From: Chitinophagales bacterium
Lineage (GTDB): Bacteria > Bacteroidota > Bacteroidia > Chitinophagales > Chitinophagaceae
Reading direction: 5' to 3'
DNA: 40,246 bases
Assembly: GCA_015655125.1 (NCBI GenBank)
Contig: JAATFP010000031.1
Location: 1 to 40,246 of the forward strand
Shown: positions 8,516 to 16,949 of the stretch, piece after piece
Layout of the letters: each line of letters opens with the position of its first letter
How positions within the stretch are numbered: position 1 is the first letter of the stretch
The notes under the pieces: generated by a model
The model's database searches: none
What the model was told of the DNA's origin: nothing
Seen by the model: only the letters and a program-made list of their open reading frames with translations
Made by a program: the position numbers and the translations under genes

Positions 8516-9813
8516 CTGATGCCGTATTTCTTCTTATATTTCTCATTCAACTCCTTGTGCTTATCATTCAGGTCAATATCTCTTCCCTGGATGAATGCTT
8601 TGGTAACAATGCTCGATTTCATATCTAAAATATCGCCGTTGCACACAACGATGTTGGCGTCTTTGCCCACTTCGATGCTGCCGGTTTTATCTGCAATTCC
8701 TAATATTTTGGCTGCATTCAAAGTTATGGACTGCAGTGCTTCTTCTTTTGAAAGCCCATACGCTGCCGCCTCCCCGGCATTGAACATCAGGTTACGTCCT
8801 GTCGTTTGCCCGTCCTCATCGGTCAAAGAAAACAATACACCTGCCTTTTGAAGTATGGATGGTGTTTTGAAAGGTTGATCCACGTCGTCATCGTCACTGG
8901 TTGGCAGACTAAACAATTGTTGAAGGATCACTGAAATATTATGTTGTTTCAGCAGCGGCGCCATCAGGAAACTTTCACTGCCGCCAATGATGGTTACATC
9001 AAAGTCAAATTCTTTTACAAAATCAATTGCCACCAGCATTTCCTTCACCGTATTGCAATGGATAAAAAGGCGCTGGTGTTTGGTAAAGAGATTTTTAGCC
9101 GCTTCCAGTTTCAGGTTTGTCGCATCGGGGCTGGATGTTTGGGCATTGTATGCTTTTGCATTGCGAAAGAAATTTTTTACGTTTTCGATCCTGTCAAGCG
9201 CCTCTTTCAAAGGATCATTGTCGCCGCCCGCAGGGCGAAAACGATTGGGGCGAATGAGCAACGATGGCATATAAAAATGCATGCCGTCGTCCATTTTATA
9301 AACGGCATCTTCCCAGTTCCAGGCATCAAATTGAACCACACTGCTGCTGCCCGCCAATAAAGATCCCTGCGGGACAATGTTTGCCAACAAAATACCATTG
9401 CTGCGCAAGGTGTTGATGATCTTGCTGTCGGCATTATAGGCAACGATGCTGCGTATGTTCGGATTCATTTCACCCAATTCATTGTAATCATTCGAGCCCT
9501 TTACCTGTGCGCCTATTTCACGCAAACCAATGTTGGTACTGGAAAGTATCAGCCCCGGGTATACCTGCTTACCGGTTGCATCAAATACTTTTACGTCATC
9601 TGCGGGGATCGGAAGATTGACGCCGATCCTTTCTATTTTTCCATTGTTGATCTGGATCGTCGTATTTTCCAATACTGTTCCGTTGCCCACATGTACTGTT
9701 CCGTTTTTAATGAAGATTAAACCTTTGTACGCCGGCGCGGGAGAAATGTTGTCTTGTGAAAATCCCTTCACAAAACTTGTAAGTAATATTAGTATGATAA
9801 AATATCTTTTCAT
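8512..9813 (-). CDS. Amidohydrolase-fold protein lacking the HxH metal motif
   Basis: The 433-residue protein has a signal peptide (ends GFSQ, residue 20), so it is periplasmic. It has the composite fold of imidazolonepropionase-like amidohydrolases: the small beta-sandwich start GLIFIKNGTVHVGNGTV, then VYPGLI at 85-89, and the C-terminal TLNAAKILGIADKTGSIEVGKDANIVV typical of the family. Yet where family members have PGLIDxHxH, this one reads PGLILSSTN, with Ser92 and Asn94 in place of the two metal-binding histidines. A lone His in LFIHCNTVKEM may correspond to a later ligand. Catalysis of the usual type is therefore doubtful. It sits 94 bases downstream of the larger amidohydrolase on the same strand and may be its partner. 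Confidence 0.85.
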   Translation of the reverse strand: MKRYFIILILLTSFVKGFSQDNISPAPAYKGLIFIKNGTVHVGNGTVLENTTIQINNGKIERIGVNLPIPADDVKVFDATGKQVYPGLILSSTNIGLREIGAQVKGSNDYNELGEMNPNIRSIVAYNADSKIINTLRSNGILLANIVPQGSLLAGSSSVVQFDAWNWEDAVYKMDDGMHFYMPSLLIRPNRFRPAGGDNDPLKEALDRIENVKNFFRNAKAYNAQTSSPDATNLKLEAAKNLFTKHQRLFIHCNTVKEMLVAIDFVKEFDFDVTIIGGSESFLMAPLLKQHNISVILQQLFSLPTSDDDDVDQPFKTPSILQKAGVLFSLTDEDGQTTGRNLMFNAGEAAAYGLSKEEALQSITLNAAKILGIADKTGSIEVGKDANIVVCNGDILDMKSSIVTKAFIQGRDIDLNDKHKELNEKYKKKYGIR

Positions 9814-9828
9814 GTTTTGTATTTTTCA

Positions 9829-9918
9829 ATTAATAATTAAGAGTGAATAATTAATTAAATTCATAAGCCAGGAGAGCCATTAATTCACGCCGTTCATTAT
9901 TAATTTATTAGTTATTAA
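9829..9918. repeat. Loose AT-rich inverted repeat between the two amidohydrolases
   Basis: TTAATAATTAAGAGTGAATA and following bases (9829-9857) are loosely mirrored at 9880-9918 by a segment containing TTCATTATTAATT and GTTATTAA. Pairing is imperfect and the region is AT-rich, so part of the similarity may be chance. Confidence 0.4.
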
Positions 9919-12900
9919 TCATTAATGCTGCGTTGTCCTCCACCAGAAGTCCATGTTTATGCATATGATCCTCGCATTCATTTATCTTCCGGAAGCTGGG
10001 CGTAGCGGGCATGGTGGCGCCACCCCCTTTTTTCTCTTCAAGCATTTTCTGAATAATGCGGTAACGTTCGGCAGTGATCTGTTTTCTTAGTTCTTTATCA
10101 CGTTCCCTGTCGAAATATATAATTCCGTCAACGATTGTTTTTTCTGCCACCGCATAAATACTCAGCGGATCATTGTTCCACAAAACCAGGTCGGCATCCT
10201 TGCCAGCTTTAATACTGCCGGTTTGTTTTTCGATATGCAACATGGTTGCCGGATTGATTGTTACCATCTTAATCGCTTCTTCTTCACTAAGGTTGCTGTA
10301 TTTGATCGTTTTGGCTGCTTCCTGATTTAGCCGGCGTGCCATTTCCGCGTCGTCACTGTTGATGGCCACATTTAATCCCACATCGTGCATGATGCCGGCA
10401 TTGTATGGAATTGCATCCTGCACTTCCATTTTGTATGCCCACCAGTCGCTGAAAGTACTGCCATTGGCGCCATGCGCCTTCATCTTGTCGGCCACTTTAT
10501 ATCCTTCCAGGATATGTGTAAAAGTGTTGATCTTAAATCCGAATTGCTCTGCAATGCGCATCGTTTCTATTATTTCACTGGCGATATAGCTATGGCAGGT
10601 GATGAATCTTTTCTTATTCATGATCTCCACCAACGCATCCAGCTCAAGATCGCGGCGAACGTATCTCGCATTCGGCCCTTTCAGTTGATTTTCATAATCG
10701 CGGGCTCTTGTAAAGGCATCCAGCTGCACTTGCTGTACACCCATGCGGCTGTCGGGAAAACGGTTGTTATTCTGCGCGGGCGTGCGTTTTACATTTTCGC
10801 CCAGCGCGAATTTTATAAAACCATCTGCGCCTTTGAATTTAAGATCGTTGTCGTTTGCTCCCCAGCGAAGTTTGATGAGTTGGGTTTGCCCGCCGATCGT
10901 GTTTGCGCTGCCATGTAAAATATGTGACGTAGTAACGCCGCCGCTTAACTGGCGATAGATATCGATGTCGTCGGGATCGAGATTGTCGCCGATACGTACT
11001 TCAGATGTTACTGATTGCCCACCTTCGTTGATCGATGCTGCCGCAATGTGCGAATGCTCATCAATGATACCGGCAGTAAGATGTTTGCCTGTACCGTCGA
11101 TCACCAGCGCATTGCCGGCGGAAATATTTTTACCAACCGCAGCAATTTTCCCATTTTGAACAAGCACGTCCGTGTTTTGTAGAATTCCATCTTTTTCGCT
11201 CGTCCACACCGTTGCATTTCTGATCAGCATATTTTGCGCCTTCGGCATTTCTTCCCAGCCGTAACTCATGTTTGGATACAGTAACTTTCCTGTCGTTGGC
11301 GGCACTTTTTTCTTAGCCGAATCGGATTTTGCTATGGCGTCTTTAGCAAATGTTGCGGTCCAGGTCAGGTTGTTTCCACTGCTGTCGGTACCGGTTCCGT
11401 TCCATTCTCCATTGTTATTGACACCACTCAGGCGATACCCTTTTTTTCCTCTTTTTGTTTCGTTGAAATTTAGTTTAACCATCTTACCGTCAAAAGAAAA
11501 TTTTGCAGCTACGGTATCTTTTGCCAACACATCAGCCGCGTTACTGCTTTTTACATCGATATTGTATGTTTTAAAACCGTTTGTTGTATTGAGTTGTAAG
11601 GCGTAGGTTCCTTTGATATCATTTGCCGTTTCATCTTTGATCCCATACTTCTCACCTTGTATCCAGTTTTGCAGAATGCTTGTTTTTTCTGCAAATAAGG
11701 GGCCGCTGGTGATAAGAAAGTTGGCTATTTTACCAGCTTCTATGCTGCCGGTTGCCCCCCATACGTCCAGTAACGTTGCAGGTGTTTTTGTCAATGCATC
11801 TAAAGCTTTGGCTTCGCTCAAACCGTATTCGATCGCTTTACGAAGATTGGATAAAAATTGTTTGCTGTCGCGGAGGTCGGCAGTGGTGATACAAAAATCG
11901 ATGCCCGCTTTCTCCAAAGCGGCAGGATTTGAGGGCGCCATTTCCCAGTTCTTCAGGTCGGCAAGACTTACGAAGCGCGCATCGTTCGGATCATCAACAT
12001 CCATTGCCTGTGGAAAATTAAGCGATAAAATATAACTCGCCTTTGTATCTTTTATTTCGTTTATCCGCTGGTATTCGTTTCCACCACCTTTAATGATGAA
12101 CTGCACGCCAAACTCATCGCCGATCCTGTCTGCGCGCAGGTCGTTCCATTTGTCGCCGGCGTCAAATATCTGCGGCAGCGATAAATTGCTGTTCCACGCT
12201 TCCAGGCTTTGGTTCAATCCTTCCGACGCAGGATGACCGCCTTGTGTCATCATATTTTTATACCATTGTGCATCCAGGAAAGTCTGGCGCAACAATGCAA
12301 TGCTGCCCATCATACTTCCCGGATAACTTTGCGTGCTGCTACCTTTGCTGAAAGAATAATTTGCCGATGCCCGTTGTTTTATGACAGTAAAATTTTCACT
12401 TTTATTTGCCAGCGACACCAATGCGCCTGTGCCGCGCGCAATGCCATCTTTCTGATGGGTAAGCACCGCGCCAAATCCTTGTTCGCGCAAAGGTCGCGCC
12501 TTCGCATCGTCGTTGTTGAAAAGTTCCACGCCGTTTACCTGCGATTTGATGGCCTGGTTCCAGCCGTACGCACCTTTTGTATTGCTGGTGAGTTGGGCCG
12601 GTGCAAAGAAATTAAAATTTCCCTGCGGACGTTGTGGTACCGCAATTCCATAATCACTATAAATGTCTATAAATGATGGATAAATGTATTTTCCTTTACA
12701 GTCGATGATGATGGCACCTGCCGGAATGCTGACCTTCGTGCCAACGTCGATGATGCGTCCTTCTTTTATCAGCAATGTAGCAGAAGTGATCGTTGTTTTG
12801 GAATCCTTTATAATGGTGGCATTTGTAAAAGCATATATACCCGTTCGTTTATCCGCCACGCCATTTACCGGAAAGGTTTCCTGGCAGAAGACGGGCTTCG

Positions 12901-12949
12901 CAAAGCAACCGAACAGCAATACAAGGAGAGCAATTTTACATTTTATCAT
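9908..12949 (-). CDS. Periplasmic tandem amidohydrolase, N-terminal half degenerate
   Basis: The 1013-residue protein has a signal peptide (ends VFCQ, residue 23) and two amidohydrolase modules. The first (about 40-435) keeps the fold signature and its closing TPATLLDVWGATGSIEAGK, but the HxH motif reads IDIYSDYG (Tyr97, Asp99). A linker of about 100 residues with a beta-rich segment (447-535) follows. The second module (570-945) has intact metal ligands: His632 and His634 in IIDEHSHIA, His786 in ITCHSYIA, His812 in FTHILEGYK and the catalytic Asp in INSDDAEMA (866-867). It resembles imidazolonepropionase-like hydrolases of cyclic amides or peptides; the substrate is unknown. The first gene of a probable two-gene unit with the 433-residue protein. 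Confidence 0.88.
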   Translation of the reverse strand: MIKCKIALLVLLFGCFAKPVFCQETFPVNGVADKRTGIYAFTNATIIKDSKTTITSATLLIKEGRIIDVGTKVSIPAGAIIIDCKGKYIYPSFIDIYSDYGIAVPQRPQGNFNFFAPAQLTSNTKGAYGWNQAIKSQVNGVELFNNDDAKARPLREQGFGAVLTHQKDGIARGTGALVSLANKSENFTVIKQRASANYSFSKGSSTQSYPGSMMGSIALLRQTFLDAQWYKNMMTQGGHPASEGLNQSLEAWNSNLSLPQIFDAGDKWNDLRADRIGDEFGVQFIIKGGGNEYQRINEIKDTKASYILSLNFPQAMDVDDPNDARFVSLADLKNWEMAPSNPAALEKAGIDFCITTADLRDSKQFLSNLRKAIEYGLSEAKALDALTKTPATLLDVWGATGSIEAGKIANFLITSGPLFAEKTSILQNWIQGEKYGIKDETANDIKGTYALQLNTTNGFKTYNIDVKSSNAADVLAKDTVAAKFSFDGKMVKLNFNETKRGKKGYRLSGVNNNGEWNGTGTDSSGNNLTWTATFAKDAIAKSDSAKKKVPPTTGKLLYPNMSYGWEEMPKAQNMLIRNATVWTSEKDGILQNTDVLVQNGKIAAVGKNISAGNALVIDGTGKHLTAGIIDEHSHIAAASINEGGQSVTSEVRIGDNLDPDDIDIYRQLSGGVTTSHILHGSANTIGGQTQLIKLRWGANDNDLKFKGADGFIKFALGENVKRTPAQNNNRFPDSRMGVQQVQLDAFTRARDYENQLKGPNARYVRRDLELDALVEIMNKKRFITCHSYIASEIIETMRIAEQFGFKINTFTHILEGYKVADKMKAHGANGSTFSDWWAYKMEVQDAIPYNAGIMHDVGLNVAINSDDAEMARRLNQEAAKTIKYSNLSEEEAIKMVTINPATMLHIEKQTGSIKAGKDADLVLWNNDPLSIYAVAEKTIVDGIIYFDRERDKELRKQITAERYRIIQKMLEEKKGGGATMPATPSFRKINECEDHMHKHGLLVEDNAALMINN

Positions 12950-13136
12950 AGCATTTGGTTTTGGATGATCGTAATCATAATATAAACAAAAGCAATTCCG
13001 GACAAATAAGCAAACCGCTTGTCATTTCCCTATCTGCGGATCCGTATACAAAAGTTAAGACATTATTGACTGATTTATCAATAGTTCTCACGCCTTCCTG
13101 TTTCGGCAACCTCTGAGCGAAAATGTGCCGTTATGT

Positions 13137-13221
13137 TTCGACAGGCTCAATATGACAGCTGTTCGTCAGCAAGAATTTTTCGAAACATGACCGTTGCTCT
13201 GTCCGTCTGGGCTTGTCGAAG
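13137..13221. repeat. REP-like two-armed inverted repeat, copy 2
   Basis: The left arm 13137-13158 (TTCGACAGGCTCAATATGAC plus AG) is mirrored imperfectly at 13199-13221 (CTGTCCGTCTGGGCTTGTCG plus AAG). A second, nested mirror links ATGTTTCGA at 13133-13141 with TCGAAACAT at 13180-13188. Confidence 0.75.
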
Positions 13222-13280
13222 ACCACTTGGTAAGCAAACCTTAAACTTATACCTGCAATGCAATTGATACTCAATTTTAC

Positions 13281-13288
13281 TAAATTTG
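13281..13288 (+). promoter_or_regulatory. -7 promoter element for deoC, TAAATTTG
   Basis: This is an exact TAnnTTTG match 18 bases before the ATG at 13307, well placed to drive the four-gene deoC cluster. It argues for starting the protein at 13307 and not at the TTG at 13286, which overlaps the element. Confidence 0.55.
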
Positions 13289-13306
13289 GTGCTCACAACA
13301 TTGACT

Positions 13307-14224
13307 ATGCCGGAAAAAACAATCTTACACAAGCCAGATTTTACGCATACGCCTTCCGTTGACCAGGTAGGCATCATTGAAAGGGCAGCCAGGTTTACCA
13401 AACGCAGCATTAAGAATGAGACGAAAATGAACGGCTTGCTGCTTTCGCTCAACATGATCGATCTCACAACACTTGAAGGAAAGGATACGGATGGAAAAGT
13501 GAAACAACTTTGTTATAAAGCGATCCATTTACATGATGTATTCGAAGGGCTTCCAACTGTAGCTGCCGTATGTGTTTATCCGTCGATGGTAGCAGTGGCA
13601 AAAAAAGCGCTGGGCAGTTCCGGTGTAAAGGTAGCCTCCGTAGCAACAGCATTTCCCAGCGGGCAATCCACGCGGGATGTAAAACTCCGGGATACCAGAT
13701 ACGCGGTGCAGCAGGGTGCAGATGAAGTAGACATGGTGATTAGTCGCGGCAAATTTTTGCAGGGCGAATACAATTTTGTTTTTGATGAGATAGCTGCTAT
13801 AAAAGAAGCATGTGGCGAAGCGCGCCTGAAAGTGATCCTGGAAACAGGCGAGTTGGGTACATTTGATAAGGTTCGCAAAGCGAGTGAGATAGCGATGTAT
13901 GCCGGTGCGGATTTTATCAAAACGAGTACCGGCAAGATCAGTCCTGCTGCCACGATGCCCGTTACGCTTGTAATGCTGGAAGCGATCCGCGATTTTTATT
14001 ACAAAACCGGCAAAATGATCGGCATGAAGCCTGCGGGCGGCATTTCAAAATCAAAGCTGGCGCTGCATTACCTCGTGATGCTCAACGAAACTTTGGGCGA
14101 AGGCTGGATGAACAACCAATGGTTCCGCTTCGGTGCCAGCAGCCTGGCAAATGATGTATTGATGCAGGTGATGAAGGCGAGAACGGGCGTTTACCAGGGG
14201 AAGGACTATTTTTCAATCGATTGA
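13307..14224 (+). CDS. deoC: Deoxyribose-phosphate aldolase
   Basis: DeoC cleaves 2-deoxyribose 5-phosphate to glyceraldehyde 3-phosphate and acetaldehyde in the cytoplasm. From ATG 13307 the protein has 305 residues, longer than the roughly 220-260 typical of bacteria because of a 40-residue N-terminal lead. All catalytic residues are present: Asp142 in DEVDMVI, the Schiff-base Lys205 in DFIKTSTGK and the second Lys241 in GMKPAGGI. It heads a cluster that continues with aldehyde dehydrogenase (101 bases on), an ALDH-like protein and a DeoC-like protein. The aldolase product acetaldehyde is a plausible substrate for the dehydrogenase next door. Confidence 0.95.
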   Translation: MPEKTILHKPDFTHTPSVDQVGIIERAARFTKRSIKNETKMNGLLLSLNMIDLTTLEGKDTDGKVKQLCYKAIHLHDVFEGLPTVAAVCVYPSMVAVAKKALGSSGVKVASVATAFPSGQSTRDVKLRDTRYAVQQGADEVDMVISRGKFLQGEYNFVFDEIAAIKEACGEARLKVILETGELGTFDKVRKASEIAMYAGADFIKTSTGKISPAATMPVTLVMLEAIRDFYYKTGKMIGMKPAGGISKSKLALHYLVMLNETLGEGWMNNQWFRFGASSLANDVLMQVMKARTGVYQGKDYFSID

Positions 14225-14325
14225 TGTATCGCAGAGCTGCACAGGGCTGCACAGGCAAAAAAATTAATACAGGAAGCCGCAACTTTTGAATTTATCCTTT
14301 GCGGCTTTGGGTGAAAAAAATGATT

Positions 14326-15825
14326 ATGGCTACAAAAAACAATACTTTAAAATTAAAATTCGACTCGGCCCGCAACCTCGCGCCCGCGCCGGAAAGTAAG
14401 AACGCAGCAACGATAGCGTCGCGGTACGATTTGTTCGTTAACGGGAAGTTTGAGAAGCCGCTGAGCAGGAAATATTTTGGCAGCATCAATCCGGCTACGG
14501 AAGAAAAATTATCGGAAATAGCGGATGCAAATGCTGCGGATGTTGACAAAGCCGTAAAAGCTGCGCGCGTTGCCTATGATCGCACATGGAAAAAAATGCC
14601 GGCAAAAGAGCGGGGAAAATATATTTTCCGCATTGCGCGGATGATACAGGAAAAGGCGCGCGAACTGTCCGTAATCGAAACGCTGGATGGTGGCAAACCC
14701 ATCCGCGAGAGCCGTGATTTTGATGTGCCGACTGCAGCCAACCATTTTTTTTATTATGCCGGCTGGGCCGATAAATTACCCTTTGCTTTTCCGGGCAAAG
14801 ACCCGGAGCCACTGGGGGTTGCCGGGCAGATCATTCCGTGGAACTTTCCATTGATGATGGCCGCATGGAAAATAGCGCCTTCGTTGGCCACAGGTAATAC
14901 CGTGGTGCTGAAGCCGGCAGAAAATACCTCGCTCACTGCGCTAAAGCTGGCCGAAATTATACAGGAAGCTGATCTTCCTCCGGGGGTGGTCAACATCATC
15001 ACCGGTACAGGCGCTACCGGCGCAGCGTTGGTAAATCATGCGGATATTAACAAGATCGCGTTCACTGGCTCTACTGATGTGGGAAAGATCATCCAGCGCG
15101 CCATTGCCGGCACCAATAAAAAGGCTACGCTTGAACTTGGAGGTAAAGCTGCCAATATTATTTTCGATGATGCGCCGCTCGATCAGGCGGTGGAAGGCGT
15201 TATCAACGGAATATTCTTTAATCAGGGGCATGTATGCTGCGCCGGATCAAGGTTGTATGTGCAGGAGTCTGTTTACAAGCAAGTGTTGCGTAAATTAAAG
15301 GACCGCCTCGAAACATTGATCGTGGGCGATCCGATGGATAAAAACACAGATATCGGCGCCATCAATTCCAAAGAACAACTGAATACGATCAACAAATACC
15401 TGAAGATTGGTCAGCAGGAAGGCGCTGAGATGTACCAGAGCAGCGTGGATATTCCCGGCAAAGGATTTTTCTGCAGGCCAACGATATTCACAAATGTGGC
15501 GCAATCGAGCCGCATCTCGCAGGAAGAAATATTTGGACCGGTGCTTACGATCCAGACATTCCGGACCGATGACGAAGTGATCGAAAAAGCAAACAACACG
15601 CCGTATGGATTGTCGGCCGGCGTATGGACGGACAAAGGTTCCAAGATATTTAACCTCACCACCAAATTGCGCGCAGGCGTGGTGTGGGCAAATACGTATA
15701 ATCAATTTGATCCTACATCGCCGTTCGGCGGCTACAAGGAAAGCGGCTACGGACGCGAAGGAGGATTGCACGGATTGGCACCTTATCTTAATCTGGATAA
15801 GGATTGCAGCTTTAATCGATGGTGA
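14326..15825 (+). CDS. NAD(P)-dependent aldehyde dehydrogenase
   Basis: This full-length ALDH (499 residues from ATG 14326) oxidises an aldehyde to the acid. Motifs are intact: PWNFP with Asn173, VVLKPAE with Lys196, FTGSTDVGK, general base Glu270 in LELGGK and catalytic Cys304 in NQGHVCCAGSR. The cofactor-binding and catalytic domains are complete, ending in the usual SPFGGYKESGYGREGG. Upstream in-frame starts (TTG 14299, ATG 14320) exist, but 14326 gives the normal family start. Being second in the deoC cluster, acetaldehyde is the likely substrate, an inference from context. A hairpin (15828-15871) follows the stop immediately. Confidence 0.95.
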   Translation: MATKNNTLKLKFDSARNLAPAPESKNAATIASRYDLFVNGKFEKPLSRKYFGSINPATEEKLSEIADANAADVDKAVKAARVAYDRTWKKMPAKERGKYIFRIARMIQEKARELSVIETLDGGKPIRESRDFDVPTAANHFFYYAGWADKLPFAFPGKDPEPLGVAGQIIPWNFPLMMAAWKIAPSLATGNTVVLKPAENTSLTALKLAEIIQEADLPPGVVNIITGTGATGAALVNHADINKIAFTGSTDVGKIIQRAIAGTNKKATLELGGKAANIIFDDAPLDQAVEGVINGIFFNQGHVCCAGSRLYVQESVYKQVLRKLKDRLETLIVGDPMDKNTDIGAINSKEQLNTINKYLKIGQQEGAEMYQSSVDIPGKGFFCRPTIFTNVAQSSRISQEEIFGPVLTIQTFRTDDEVIEKANNTPYGLSAGVWTDKGSKIFNLTTKLRAGVVWANTYNQFDPTSPFGGYKESGYGREGGLHGLAPYLNLDKDCSFNRW

Positions 15826-15827
15826 GA

Positions 15828-15871
15828 TTACGCAGATTTTATTTCGCTTTAGTGAAATAGAATCTGCGTAA
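15828..15871. repeat. Hairpin between ALDH and ALDH-like genes
   Basis: TTACGCAGATT (15828-15838) is mirrored exactly by AATCTGCGTAA (15861-15871), with further pairing of TATTTC and GAAATA inside. A partial third copy, AATCTGCGATA, lies at 15890-15900. The element starts two bases after the ALDH stop and could modulate expression of the downstream pseudo-enzyme genes. Confidence 0.8.
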
Positions 15872-15918
15872 TAAAGTAATCAAATTTAAAATCTGCGATA
15901 AAAAATAAAATATCATCA

Positions 15919-16809
15919 ATGGCAATATCAAGATTGGAAGTATTAAAAACCTATAAGATCTACATCGGCGGTAAATTTCCACGAACAGAATCCGGGCGAT
16001 ATTATACTGCTGTAAATAAAAAGAAAGAAGCTTTGGCAAATGTTTGCTTAAGTTCACGGAAAGACGTGCGCGATGCGGTAATTGCTGCCCGCACTGCATT
16101 TGGCGACTGGAGTTCGCGGGCATCCTTCAACCGGGGCCAGATATTGTACCGTATTGCAGAAATGCTGGAAAGCCGCAAGGCGCAGTTTGTGGATGAATTG
16201 ATCAGGCAAAACAGCACCACAATCGCTGCGGAAAAAGAAGTGGAACTAAGCATCGACCGTTTGATCTACTACGCCGGCTGGTGTGATAAATTTCAACAAA
16301 TATTCAGTTCCGTAAACCCTGTTGCATCTTCGCATTTCAATTTTTCCGTTCCCGAACCAACTGGAGTTGTGAGTGTGATTGCGCCGCAAGATTCGTCATT
16401 GCTGGGTTTGGTAAGCATCGTTGCGCCGGTGATCGCTGGTGGTAACACGTGCGTGGTGCTGGCAGCATTTGAAAAGCCGCTGTGTGCCGTAACATTTGCT
16501 GAAGTAATCAACTCATCTGATGTTCCCGGCGGTGTCATCAATTTGCTTACCGGAAATCCGGAAGAATTGTTGCCGTATTTTGCGGATCATATGGATGTGA
16601 ATGCAATTATTTATTGTGAAAAAAATGCTGCCGAAACAAAACTCATTAAAGAAAAGGCAGCTCTCAATTTAAAACGTGTATTAGTGTATGATAAAACAAA
16701 CTGGGTGTCGGAAGACGGACAATCACCCTACTTTATAATGAACCTGCAGGAAGTTAAAACCACCTGGCATCCGGTTGAAAATATCGGCGGATCGGCGCCG
16801 GGATATTAA
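15919..16809 (+). CDS. Truncated ALDH-like protein without catalytic residues
   Basis: The 296-residue protein corresponds to the N-terminal two thirds of an aldehyde dehydrogenase, with YKIYIGGKF, the helix DVRDAVIAARTAFGDWSSR, IYYAGWCDKFQQ and VPEPTGVVSVIAP. The catalytic Asn motif PWNFP is APQDSS, the cofactor Lys of VLKPAE is replaced in VLAAFE (Ala182), and the segment that should hold the Glu base and the Cys nucleophile is missing. The stop is clean and the frame well kept, so it is a maintained short protein, not fresh debris. It lies 93 bases after the active ALDH and likely forms mixed oligomers with it; that is inference. Confidence 0.85.
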   Translation: MAISRLEVLKTYKIYIGGKFPRTESGRYYTAVNKKKEALANVCLSSRKDVRDAVIAARTAFGDWSSRASFNRGQILYRIAEMLESRKAQFVDELIRQNSTTIAAEKEVELSIDRLIYYAGWCDKFQQIFSSVNPVASSHFNFSVPEPTGVVSVIAPQDSSLLGLVSIVAPVIAGGNTCVVLAAFEKPLCAVTFAEVINSSDVPGGVINLLTGNPEELLPYFADHMDVNAIIYCEKNAAETKLIKEKAALNLKRVLVYDKTNWVSEDGQSPYFIMNLQEVKTTWHPVENIGGSAPGY

Positions 16810-16842
16810 AGGTTCAAAAGGTTTCTTTATTAGAAACTATGA

Positions 16843-16891
16843 TTCGACAAGCACAACATGACAGCATACTATCAGTCTGCGCTTGTCGAAG
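16843..16891. repeat. REP-like two-armed inverted repeat, copy 3
   Basis: The left arm 16843-16864 (starting TTCGACAAGCACAACATGAC) and right arm 16869-16891 (ending GCGCTTGTCGAAG) are nearly full reverse complements with only four bases between, so a tight hairpin is expected. The ends TTCGACAAGC / GCTTGTCGAA match perfectly. It lies inside the deoC cluster. Confidence 0.8.
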
Positions 16892-16949
16892 ACGGTTTGC
16901 AGAACAAAATTTGCAATCTAAATACCACAATACTTTAAATATTAATTAA

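Larger units (their letters stand above)
12950..13306. other. 357-base divergent intergenic region
   Basis: It separates the amidohydrolase gene from deoC. It contains a complete REP-like repeat (13137-13221) and a -7 element for deoC at 13281-13288. No open frame with coding character was seen on either strand. Confidence 0.6.

Noticed and set aside
10385..10918. A 177-codon forward frame within the large amidohydrolase gene.
   Set aside because: It lies opposite to the conserved C-terminal amidohydrolase domain and has no recognisable motifs or start signals.
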